This document shows, piece by piece, positions 11,828 to 21,411 of a DNA stretch of 64,000 nt; position 1 is the first letter of the stretch, and every line of letters starts with the position of its first letter. The translations under genes and the position numbers were made by a program. The notes below the pieces were generated by a model, which saw only the letters and a list, made by a program, of their open reading frames with translations, was not told the DNA's origin and ran no database searches. Source of the stretch: Ephydatia muelleri (lineage: Eukaryota > Porifera > Demospongiae > Spongillida > Spongillidae); contig JABACO010000024.1 in assembly GCA_013339895.1 (NCBI GenBank), forward strand, positions 1,530,677-1,594,676, given 5' to 3'.

Positions 11828-11994
11828 AGACAATAGCGGAAGTGATTCGCGCAATCTGATTGGTCAATTGCAGGTATCTAAACGCGGTAGAAACCGCGAG
11901 AGGGACTCCACTTAGAATCCCCCTCGAGGTTTCTACCGCATTTAGATACCTGCATTGACCAATCAGATTGCGCGAATCACTTCCGCTATTGTCT
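11828..11994. mobile_element. Long perfect palindrome (nested MITE 2)
   Basis: The arms open with AGACAATAGCGGAAGTGATT and its inverse and pair for about 75 bp. It lies 5 bp from nested MITE 1, so two foldback insertions stand side by side. Confidence 0.9.
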
Positions 11995-12223
11995 AAACAT
12001 TCCTTCTTAGGCACTGAAATTGGAGTATTTGTCATGGAGTTGTAGCCATACATTTCAACGGGCAAGCGTTACATTTCTCTTGCGCGCGTACTGCAAATGT
12101 TATCACGTATAAGTTAGGTCCATTTTCGCGGAAACGTCCCAATTGTGTGCCGGCTCTACCCAACGATAATAATGTACACATGTTCTTTAATAAAACTAAT
12201 AATTTAGTAGGTTAATATGTGTA

Positions 12224-12456
12224 TGGGATCGTTTCCGCGAAAAGGGACCTAACGCATGTTTTTTCAAGATTCCGAATCTTTTGATATTCTAGAAGGCTGA
12301 AATGTCCTCTACACATTGCATTAAAAATCAGGGTATCAGTCATGGAGTTGTAAGGCTCTACATCATACATTTCAACGCAAGCGTTACATTTCTATCTCGC
12401 GTACTGGAAATTTTATAATGAATGCGTTAGGTTCCTTTTCGCGGAGACGGTCCCAA
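12224..12456. mobile_element. Foldback MITE (GTTTCCGCGAAAAGG family), uninterrupted copy
   Basis: It starts TGGGATCGTTTCCGCGAAAA and ends TTTTCGCGGAGACGGTCCCA. The internal sequence matches both sides of the 11578-12142 copy, which lets the nested insertions there be placed. Confidence 0.85.
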
Positions 12457-12465
12457 ACAGGGCAG

Positions 12466-12693
12466 CTTTAAAGGCACTCAGCATTATTAAACAGCTTGGT
12501 CCTCCACTGGGTCTCTTTATCAATACTTCCAAATGTGAATGTGAATTGTTCAGTAAAAGGAGACCTTAGAGGCTTTCCTGATGAGATGAAGAAATCAGAT
12601 GCACTGAACTATGAAATCTTAGGGGCGCCAATTGGAGACCCCATCTTTTGTGCCAAGTCCATTGTGAAGAATAGAGCAAATGCCACCAATTAA
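12466..12693 (+). pseudogene. LINE reverse transcriptase fragment (C-terminal part of RT domain)
   Basis: The first half reads LGPPLGLFINTSKCE in one frame and the second half reads LNYEILGAPIGDPIFCAKS in another, with a frameshift near 12555. These motifs are typical of the RT thumb region of a LINE family that, from memory, is common in cnidarians and sponges and ends in a CCHC motif and a restriction-like endonuclease. Other pieces of what looks like the same family lie at 54237-54862, 49084-49861 and 62340-62945. This fragment is short, frameshifted and dead. Confidence 0.75.
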
Positions 12694-13072
12694 AGTTTTG
12701 CTAAAAGCAATAGGATCGGTTGACTCCCCAGTCATAGTCGTTGTGTATTATGTGCGTGCTCATTTACGTAGTAGTAATAGCATGCATTACCTGCTGTGGT
12801 GCTGTGTACAATCTATGTTTAGTATTATTGCTGTATATGTATTTCTGTGTTTGTATATTTCAATAACAATAATATTTTTTTTGCATTTTACGTATAGTCC
12901 CCATACATCGCAAACAAATTAATCGTCATTATCAAAACATAATTAATAATCTTGGTTGTGAAATCGATTTCTTTTTACTACTTGCAGGATCTATTTATAT
13001 TTTGATTTATATTTGGCTTAATTGCTACATATTTATAAAATTGTACTGTACTATGGGGTTTGTTACTTGCTG
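12694..13072. other. AT-rich, no gene recognised
   Basis: No domain-bearing ORF or clear repeat was seen between the LINE scrap and the dispersed repeat. Confidence 0.4.
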
Positions 13073-13290
13073 TCTTGAATTGTGATTGTTATTCTATCTT
13101 CATGCTGACATGCAGCATCCATTGAGTGTCTATGGTAGCTGCATTCCAGCATGGATTTAAAATAATTTCTGTCAGTTAAGGACTCGTAAATAATCATGAT
13201 AAGTAGGATAGTTTTGCTAGGAGTCTTGGCAGTATCTGGGAAGTGGGGTAGACACTCTTTGGATACTGCTAAGATTTGCAGCAAATCTTT
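13073..13290 (-). repeat. Dispersed repeat, copy 1
   Basis: Shares CATGCTGACATGCAG, GACTCGTAAATAA and GTTTTGCTAGGAGTCTTGGC with copies at 15046-15262 and 16333-16555. Its end merges into the 91-bp satellite, since both contain GCAGCAAATCTTTC. Confidence 0.85.
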
Positions 13291-14436
13291 CATCTAGTTA
13301 GACAAGTTCACTTTTATTTTATAATTCTCAGTTTATTTACTCTGACCTTCATAAGCAGATGAAGATTTGTAGCAAATTTTTCCTCAATTTAGGCAAGTTC
13401 ACTGTTATTTTACAGTTCTCAGTTTATTTACCTTGACCTTCATAAGCAGATGAAGATTGGTAGCAAATCTTTCCTCAAGTTAGGCAAGTTCACTGTTATT
13501 TCATATTTCACAGTTTATTTACTCTGACCTTCATAAGCAGATGAAGATTTGTAGCAAATATTTCAACAAGTTAGGCAAGTTCACTGTTATTTTATAATTC
13601 TCAGTTTATTTACCTTGACCTTCATAAGCAGATGAAGATTTGTAGCAAATCGTTCCTCAAATTAGGCAAGTTCACTGTTATTTTACAATTCTCAGTTTAT
13701 TTACCTTGCCCTTCAGAAGCAGATGAAGAATCTTTCCTCAAGATAGGCAAGTTCACTGTTATTTTATAATTCTCAGTTTATTTACCTTGACTTTCCTAAG
13801 CAGATGAAGATTTGTAGCAAATCTTTCAACAAGTTAGGCAAGTTCACTGTTTTATTTTATAATTCTCAGTTTATTTACCTTGACCTTCCTAAGCAGATGA
13901 AGATTTGTAGCAAATCTTTCAACAAGTTAGGCAAGTTCACTGTTTTATTTTATAATTCTCAGTTTATTTACCTTGACCTTCCTAAGCAGATGAAGATTTG
14001 TAGCAAATCTTTCCTCAAGTTAGGCAAGTTCACTGTTATTTTATAATTCTCAGTTTATTTACCTTGACCTTCATAAGCAGATGACAGCAAATCTTTCCTC
14101 AAGTTAAGCAAGTTCACTGTTATTTTATAATTCTCAATTTATTTACCTTGACCTTCATAAGCAGATGAAGATTTGTAGCAAATCGTTCCTCAAGATAGGC
14201 AAGTTCACTGTTATTGTACAATTCTCAGTTTATTTACCTTGACCTTCCTAAGCCGATGAAGATTTGTAGCAAATCTTTCCTCAAGTTAGGCAAGTTCACT
14301 GTTATTTTATAATTCTCAGTTTATTTACCGTGACCTTCCTAAGCAGATGAAGATTTCCTTCCTCAAGTTAGGCAAGTTCACTGTTATTTCATAATTCTCC
14401 GTTTATTTACTTTGACCTTCATAAGCAGATGGACCA
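13271..14436. repeat. 91-bp satellite, about 13 copies
   Basis: Units have the landmarks CAGATGAAGATTTGTAGCAA, GTTAGGCAAGTTCACTGTTA and TTCTCAGTTTATTTACCTTG, with a period of about 91 bp. Some units have small deletions (for example at about 13726 and 14085). The apparent ORF at 13804-14046 is simply the repeat read through and is not a gene. Confidence 0.93.
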
Positions 14437-15045
14437 TGTGAAGTCTTCAAGCAAGTACGTTTGTGTTACCATTTATTAAATTGTGCTTACATTTGGTGTG
14501 CTTTACCTCCGTGTAGGTAAGCACGCTACGGCCTTGTGAAGCCTTCACGCAAAGTCTGTGAGTTACTGTTTCTTACATTGTGCTTTAATTTAGGCATGGT
14601 TATATCTGGTCTTGAATGTTGAGGGTTATTTTATCTTCCACAATTGAGTGTCTATACTCTCATTGGTAGCTGCATGCCAGCATGGTTTAAGTTCTTTGAT
14701 CTGCATGAACATATGCAGGGTTCATACATGTTCTATAGACCCTGTGAGTCTTCCAGCACTTTGGTAGTGAGTTATCGTTTACTAATGTTGTGCTTAATTT
14801 CGGGGTACTTGAACCTCCATACAGCCATGCAGGTTAAGGTCGTGCAAACCATTCTGGGAGACCATTATGGGTTGTCATTTTTTTTGTACTTCATATTTTG
14901 AAAGTGTCAATGACATTAATATCTATTACATCATCTAGGCACACTTGGGCTATTTCAGGTATTTTTTATGACTACTTCTAAATATATATTTACGATGTTA
15001 CTGCAATGAACTTTCACTTACTAAAGTTTGTTGGTTATTTGCAGC
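14437..15045. other. Degenerate repeats, no gene recognised
   Basis: A partial third form of the dispersed repeat (CATTGGTAGCTGCATGCCAG) lies at 14640-14690. The ORF at 14644-14901 runs through it and has no domain. Confidence 0.4.
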
Positions 15046-15262
15046 CTTGAATGTTGAGGGTTATTTTATCTTCATGCTGACATGCAGTGTCATTGAGTGT
15101 CTACCCTCTCTTTGGTAGTTGCACGCCAGCATGGGTTAAAATCATCCCAGTCATTCAACGACTCGTAAATAAATAGGAAAGTTTTGCTAGGAGTCTTGGC
15201 ATTGTCCAAGGGGTGGGGTAGATACTCCTTGGATTCTGCAACGATTTGCAGCAAAGTTACGC
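15046..15262 (-). repeat. Dispersed repeat, copy 2
   Basis: Near-complete copy with ATCTTCATGCTGACATGCAG and TCTTGGCATTGTCCAAGGGG. It ends in the GATTTGCAGCAAA block shared with the 91-bp satellite. Confidence 0.85.
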
Positions 15263-16332
15263 AAGTTCCCCGTTTGTTTATAATAATCACGTCTACATTT
15301 AAGATTACTATGTTACTGCAATGTAAATTTATACGTATTTTCATGCGAAAGTTTGTATTAGTTACATACTAAGTGTATGGTAGGTTGGGGTCGGGCAGCT
15401 CTTCAAGCTATTTGTCGTTTGGCTCAAAAACCATTTGTCGACCGTTCCCCGTTGGGATATCGTATGAGCGATAATAAGGTGTATGTCGTGGGGTGTGCTT
15501 GCTTTCGTCATATGTGACTGCCTGGGACAAAGTACGTCATAAGCGAACGCCGACGGAGAATATTTTATGAATGCTGGTTAAAGTTAATTGTAATATAAAA
15601 TTGAAATATTTAACCATAACAGTACGCGTACTTGTATGTTTGTATTTGTTATACTAAGTGCGTCACAGCATTGGATGCCACCAGAACGCTCATCCCAAGC
15701 ATTCAATGCCATCTTTAAGTTGCACAACTTGTTTTAACTACTACTGGGTAAATCTAGTACTATCACTGCATCGTCAAGAACTCCTTCACACGATAGATCG
15801 GGCGGCTGATTAATCGGGTCACGACTTCAAGTGAACGTCTGAGCTTTGTGGGATATCTGACGAGCATAATAAATAGTTTCACATGACCACGTGATGCCTA
15901 TAGTGTAACTGTAGGGACTATGACTGGCAATCGCAAAGTCAGAATGTGACTAATCTGGTTCACAGACAATTTTCTAGATTACTTCTAGTAACTTTTTTTC
16001 CTCGTAAGTCCTACCTCACTCAGCAATGCATCACGTAAGTTCTATCTCACTTAGCAACTCATCAAACAAATTGATCATCATTGCTATAAACTATTATTAA
16101 TCTTGCTTGTGAAAACAGATTTCTTTCTACTTCCTCCAGGAATGCTATAATTTCCGCAAACGTTCTAGCAAGTTGATCTTAAGGTGTCACTGATATTCGA
16201 TTTATTTACTGATTACCCGAGTGCTTTTGCCTCCATGCAGGTGTGCAGGTTCCTACGATGACTAGGTCCCGCAACTTTTAACATGATGTTAAGTCCTTTT
16301 TCTTGTTAGAGCCTCTTGGTTATTTGCGCGGC
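15263..16332. other. No gene recognised
   Basis: Only short ORFs, and no clear repeat beyond scattered short matches to neighbouring repeats. Confidence 0.4.
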
Positions 16333-16555
16333 TTTAAATGTCAGGAGTTATATTATTTTCATACTGACATGCAGCATCCATTGAGTTCTACCCTCTCTTT
16401 GGTAGTTGCATTCCAGCATGGATTTAAAATCATTTCCGTCAGTTAAGGACTCGTAAATAATCAGGATAAATAGGAAAGTTTTGCTAGAAGTCTTGGCATT
16501 GTCCAAGGGGTGGGGTAGACACTCCTTGGATTCTGCTTTAGACTTACAGCAAATG
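16333..16555 (-). repeat. Dispersed repeat, copy 3
   Basis: Shares the same blocks as copies 1 and 2. Copy 3 is closest to copy 2 in the TTGTCCAAGGGGTGGGGTAG stretch and closest to copy 1 in the CGTCAGTTAAGGACTCGTAA stretch. Confidence 0.85.
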
Positions 16556-16791
16556 TTTTCTGGATTTTAGATAGTTCTTCATTTGTGTATAATTTTGGGT
16601 TTGTGTTTTAATGCCATTTTGATTCACCCAGGGTCCATAGATGTTCTGTGGACCCTGCGAAGTCTTCAAGGAAGTCCGTTGTCACTTATCATTCATTTAC
16701 ATTGTGATTAACTTTGTTGTTCTTATCCTTATAAAAATGTTACAGAAAATATGTAGTTGTCAATTTTGTATTTTGCCATGTATGTTGCATA

Positions 16792-17193
16792 TTGTCTTCA
16801 CTTAAATACGAAAGAATTTATTTAAACTCTGCATGGATGGATTTGATGTTAGATTGCGATAATGTTGGGGTGCAGTCAATTGATGTTCTTAGAGACAGGT
16901 TCATTGAATCAAATACTGCTGTAACGTTCAGCTGGTTCGATGATAATGCGCATGCAACGGATGCAGCAATTTCTGCACAAATGAGACATATCCGTATAAA
17001 TACTTGTTCAACTGTGCAAGTGGATAAGAGCAGGCTTCACTGTTGCCAAACCAGAGATGCTACATTTCCATGCCCTTACAATTTCATGAAGGAAAGAAAC
17101 GGTACGACACATTGTCACATTTGGATGCTGCTGTGTCACGCAAGGAATAATTTAACCGGTATCGCATCGCATTTTGCGAAGCAGTTTTTATAA
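16792..17193 (+). CDS. Unrecognised 133-codon ORF
   Basis: This is an uninterrupted ORF, long for its AT-rich setting, with nine Cys and many His residues (for example HCHIWMLLCH near the end). No domain was recognised. The Cys/His spacing does not match a standard zinc finger. No splice sites clearly extend it. It could be a chance ORF, a lineage-specific gene or an exon remnant. Confidence 0.25.
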   Translation: MSSLKYERIYLNSAWMDLMLDCDNVGVQSIDVLRDRFIESNTAVTFSWFDDNAHATDAAISAQMRHIRINTCSTVQVDKSRLHCCQTRDATFPCPYNFMKERNGTTHCHIWMLLCHARNNLTGIASHFAKQFL

Positions 17194-17832
17194 GATGCGA
17201 AGCAACTTAACACCGGTTCCATGTAAAAAGAATGTATTTTTTGTCGAACCCACTTTTTACAAAAATAGTCGGAAAATGAGCTTTATGGTTGAAAAATACA
17301 TATCTTGATAGCCCGACTCATTTTACGACATTTGGTGGTATTTCTAGCTTTAAAAAAACATTGTCGCAGAGAACTGCGATGCAATCTATCGCGTTTGCAG
17401 ACATGTACTCAGTGTAAGTGCTGCGCGAAGGGAGTGTATTTACGGTACAAAAGAATTCCAATCAGAAAGGCGTCTGTACAAAACGCTACTCGCGCAACGT
17501 TTCATCAGCGGGAGTGTACATACTCACGTGACATCAAGCACGACAATTAATGCCAGACGATTAACGATGAAAGGGGCCGAATTTTATTTACCTATTAATA
17601 GGTGACCTTGCGTACGTATGTACATGTATAGCAATAAATTATTGCGTAATCGTTACTAATGTGGTACGTACTGTGCATGTACATGCCAAAAGAGATTAGC
17701 AGCACAAATGGGGAAAACCCTACTCTCAAATATGTGCGGTAGGGCACGTCTAGCCTTTGCCATCATAAGGGCATCCAGTTTGTGTTTGAGGAGCTCACGG
17801 GTGAAGTGGAGTCACTGGAGAAGTGGTCGATG
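17194..17832. other. No gene recognised
   Basis: A plus-strand ORF at 17305-17550 has no domain. No repeat structure was seen. Confidence 0.4.
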
Positions 17833-17937
17833 TAGTCTCGTACCCAGACCCTGATTCCCACAGCTGCGGATGGATTACATCACCGCTACGTGTAATCCAT
17901 CCGCAGCTGTGGGAATCAGGGTCTGGGTATGAGACTA
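17833..17937. mobile_element. Palindromic MITE (TAGTCTCG family), complete copy
   Basis: Near-perfect 105-bp palindrome that opens TAGTCTCGTACCCAGACCCT and closes with its inverse, with only about one mismatch at the ends. The core CATCACCGCTACGTG forms the loop. It is the best-preserved member seen here. Confidence 0.92.
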
Positions 17938-18039
17938 GGGTCGATGATGGGGCACCGCTCTACTCTATTATAGGTTGATCGTGTGTTCAGGAAGAGTTTA
18001 TCATAGCTATGTTTTTCAATCCTGTTATATATATATAAA

Positions 18040-18292
18040 TGAGACAGTTTCCGCGAAAATTGCCCCACGGTTAAAATGTTATAAAAATGCATCGCGTTTG
18101 AATCGCTATAACTTCCCAACGGATAACGCTATCGACTTCCTATTTTCAACACTTCATACTACACCATTGTACTATGAAGTGTTGAAAATAGGAAGTCGAT
18201 AGCGTTATCCGTTGAAAAGTTATAGCGATTCAAACGCGATGCATTTTTATAACATTTTAACCGTGGGGCAATTTTCACGGAAACTGTCCCAA
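18040..18292. mobile_element. Foldback MITE (GTTTCCGCGAAAA family), near-perfect palindrome
   Basis: The arms start GACAGTTTCCGCGAAAATTG and end TTTTCACGGAAACTGTC. Internal blocks (CTATAACTTCC, GATAACGCTATCG, CTTCCTATTTTCA, CACTTCATA) are shared with the copy at 43205-43408. Confidence 0.9.
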
Positions 18293-18394
18293 ATTATATT
18301 ACATACATGTACATGTATACGCCAGAACGCGTACGCGCGAAGGCGTAAATATACAAATATTATTTAAATGTGATGGTGGCCTCGTTTTGGTGAA

Positions 18395-18420
18395 GGGGGG
18401 GGGGGGGGGGGGGGGGGGGG
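18395..18420. repeat. Poly-G tract, 26 G
   Basis: An uninterrupted run of 26 G on the plus strand. Three other G/C runs of 23-31 bp occur in the window (19115, 54412, 56541). Confidence 0.95.
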
Positions 18421-18789
18421 AACGAATGCACGGGCGTGTGCGAGGGATAGCTCTGCTCTGTGTTCAAAAGATGAACCATCACACATTTCGGAGGGAAAAA
18501 AATTGCTATGCAACTGAACCAAGTTGCTAATCAACTTCGATCTTGCGTAGCAAAATTGCTACGCAATTTTTAAAAAGTAAATTATTCCCTGGTCACGTAA
18601 TGTCCACATAGCTTTTGCTAGATAAGAAATTTACACTGAGCAGGGAAGTAACTTTACATCCCATCTGCGAGCCACCCACAAATCATTAACTCAAATGGTT
18701 TTGGCTTTATATGAATACTTATTATGTCATGTTTTACTTAGCTCATTTATTAGTTAACAGTGAGGTTGTTGATCATGCAGGCATACGTG

Positions 18790-18945
18790 CGTACTCTGTA
18801 TAGGCCTCTTGGGGTTACCGAATGCGAGGCAGAGCGGGTCGGACCCTAAGCCTCTTGGGGTTACAGAATGACAGAATGTGAGGAGGCAGAGCAGGTCGGA
18901 CTTGGGGTTACCAAATGCGAGGCAGAGCAGGTCGGACTCAACCTG
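18790..18945. repeat. Imperfect tandem repeat, three copies
   Basis: Three copies of a 45-70 bp unit with CTTGGGGTTACCGAATGCGA and GGCAGAGCAGGTCGGAC. The copies differ in length. Confidence 0.8.
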
Positions 18946-19114
18946 GCAGGTTTCATCAGAGGAGCGGGGGATGGTGCCGGGGGAGGTAACCCATGCACAG
19001 TGATATAGTAAACCATGTGGTAATAATTAGGTGTGGATCCTTTCTCTTTCCTATGGTCCTGTGTCTGGCAGAGTAAAGATATGAAATGAATCAGGAAGTA
19101 GAGAGCACTAGGTA

Positions 19115-19137
19115 GGGGGGGGGGGGGGGGGGGGGGG
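19115..19137. repeat. Poly-G tract, 23 G
   Basis: A run of 23 G followed by AGGAGG repeats. It accounts for the proline-rich ORF on the minus strand here, which is not a gene. Confidence 0.95.
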
Positions 19138-21411
19138 AGGAGGAGGAGGATCGAATACTGCACTATGGTAAGGAGGAAGGTTTCACTGTGTAACCTCTTT
19201 AGGGGTGCTGGTGTTCATTACACAGTTTTGTAATACCACAGGTATGCTTTAGCTTAGTCTGTATCTAGTGTGATAGGCACAGCAGGTTACGAAGAATGGG
19301 TAACGAATGAAAAGCAGCATCCATGTATTGCTGCTTCATGATTGTCTGACCCCACTGCACATGCCTGCATGATTGTCTGACCCCCCCTCCCTCCACTGCA
19401 CATGCCTGCATGATTGGCAAGGGTCATGGGGTGTGTGCTTCACAGGAAGACATTCTTTGTCTGGCAGCTCAGTGATATTATATGTTTGTCACTCTTGAAC
19501 TAAGTTACAAATGTACCAATGAACATGTGCTATCACACATGGTAAGTCAAAAATGCACTTTTTTGAACAGAGCATGGCTCACAAAGCATTTTCTTAGGAA
19601 CCAAACCCCTACTACTAGCGACTTAGATCATTTTCCTCTGCTGGGATTAGTACCGTGAGTGTGGAGGGCTTCTCTTGTGGGAGAAATAGCACAAGACGGC
19701 ATTGGTCTTTATATGCACACAAAACCGCAGTAAAGCTAGGACCCATGGTCTGCTAACTTTGCCCCCAGCTGACCCAGACCTTTGCGTGACAGTAAGCTAC
19801 TTTAATAACTTACCTTTGCCATTAATGATACCTAGCCACTAAGCAATGTACTGCTGCATTGACAAATGTGTAGGACTATTATCACACACCACAACCACAT
19901 TGGCAAGTGGGGCCCATGGTATTCCAAATTGCAAACTACCTGAGCAACTTGTGCCCAATAACATGTGATCTCTGCTGTGCGCGCATGCAGCATTACTGGT
20001 GCATATGTCAGGGGGGTCCTGGAGAGCTTCCTCCCTTGCTGACCAAATCAATGGGATGGTGATGATATCCAAGGAGCTTGCTGGTATGAGCACAGTACCA
20101 TAGTTGGGCAACAAAGGTTGGTAGCCTGTAGAGAAAGGGTATTTTTTTTAAATATTTTAAACAGCACGTGCATTATGGGTACAGAAATGTTTACTTGATC
20201 ATATCCGTGTCCAATCTCTCATGGAGAGCCAACACTTTGGGATGTGGAGGGAGAGAAGTGCTCTTTGGAGATTAAAAAAAGTCATTCATGCTGTCACCCT
20301 CCAGAGGGGACCCTACGATTGCCATTCTTCTTTGATACTACTCCTATTCCAGAGCTCCTGAAAGGGTAGTGGTATGAGCACTGTACCACAGCACTAAAGT
20401 TGGTGTTGATGTTCCCCACTGCAGCCAGAGGAGTAAAGGAAGGTTACTGGCACGATGTTCCCTCTGCAGCCATGAAGACCCAGTACTTGTGGGTGAGCAA
20501 TCAGTGTCTTGTCACACCTTCCAGGTTGAACTGGTCTTCTCCTGACGGGGTGTTGGAAGCACTCAGACACCATGGGTGGAGCTTGAGATGCTGGTGAGGA
20601 GTGATGGGGTGTGGTCTTTGTCATGTCTGATATATCATTGGGTGAAGAATGGGAAGCACTGAGTCAAATTAGGAGCCCACCACAACTAGCACATCATTAC
20701 ATGTGCACAATATCAAATCCACACTCATCCTCTTCACCATTGCCGCTGTCAGTGAGTGAGTGATACATTAGTGGGCTGGGCAGTGGGTGGAGCCTATAGG
20801 GGAAGGGAAATAACGTGTTTGGATATGATGAATTGTAACTTGATGATGTCACCTTCAGGTGTTGTAATAGTTTCACAGTTTATGCAACATTAATTAAATA
20901 AGTATGAATTGAAAAATGATCTGGCTACATGCATGTAGCTGACTAAATATGCATTTGAATTATATGTAAATTAAATTTGACAAAGGACTTCGTTTATGGT
21001 TCATGTAGACTGCTAATCACGCTTGTCATGATTTCATCTATTGCAAGTGTATCTTAGTTGCAACGTCAAAGATCGTTCAGTTCCATCACTCTACTGTAGG
21101 GTGTACTGGCTCGCTGCAGTAATAGAGTTTACAGTGTACTTTTGAAGTCTACAGTCTATGCCACGCCCGGTCCAGGATGTAAGTAGCTACACGCACAAGC
21201 TGTATTGCCACTACGAATTAGTACACTTGACAAATAGGGAGGAGTAGCACACTTAAGTCCTCTCCATGCCACTGCTAGTGAGGCAGCTTTCTTGTGAGGT
21301 CATCTCTTTGCACCCAGTGTAGCTATTGTGATACGACACTCATAGCAAATACGTAACACACTATATACACCTTGAATTGGCACAGCACTCTTGTACAAAA
21401 TAATTATCAAC
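19138..21411. other. No gene recognised downstream of the ROCO pseudogene
   Basis: ORFs at 19839-20114 and 20394-20624 (minus) and 20400-20597 (plus) lack recognisable domains. GGTATGAGCAC(A/T)GTACCA occurs at about 20084 and 20371, and CATGATTGTCTGACCCC twice near 19340-19390. The stretch may include decayed transposon sequence. Confidence 0.35.

Larger units (their letters stand above)
11578..12142. mobile_element. Foldback MITE (GTTTCCGCGAAAAGG family), copy with nested insertions
   Basis: The left end TGGTTTCCGCGATAAGGGTC and right end GGTCCATTTTCGCGGAAACG are inverted repeats. Compared with the uninterrupted relative at 12224-12456, this copy carries two extra palindromes (11674-11822 and 11828-11994) inserted after the shared AATGTCCTCTACA block and before the shared CATGGAGTTGTA block. 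Confidence 0.8.

Noticed and set aside
13804..14046. Repetitive 80-codon ORF with MKICSKSF units
   Set aside because: It is the 91-bp satellite, in frame only because some units are a few bases longer.
18861..19163. Proline-rich 100-codon ORF, minus strand
   Set aside because: The proline run is the poly-G tract read on the other strand. No splice sites or domain support it.
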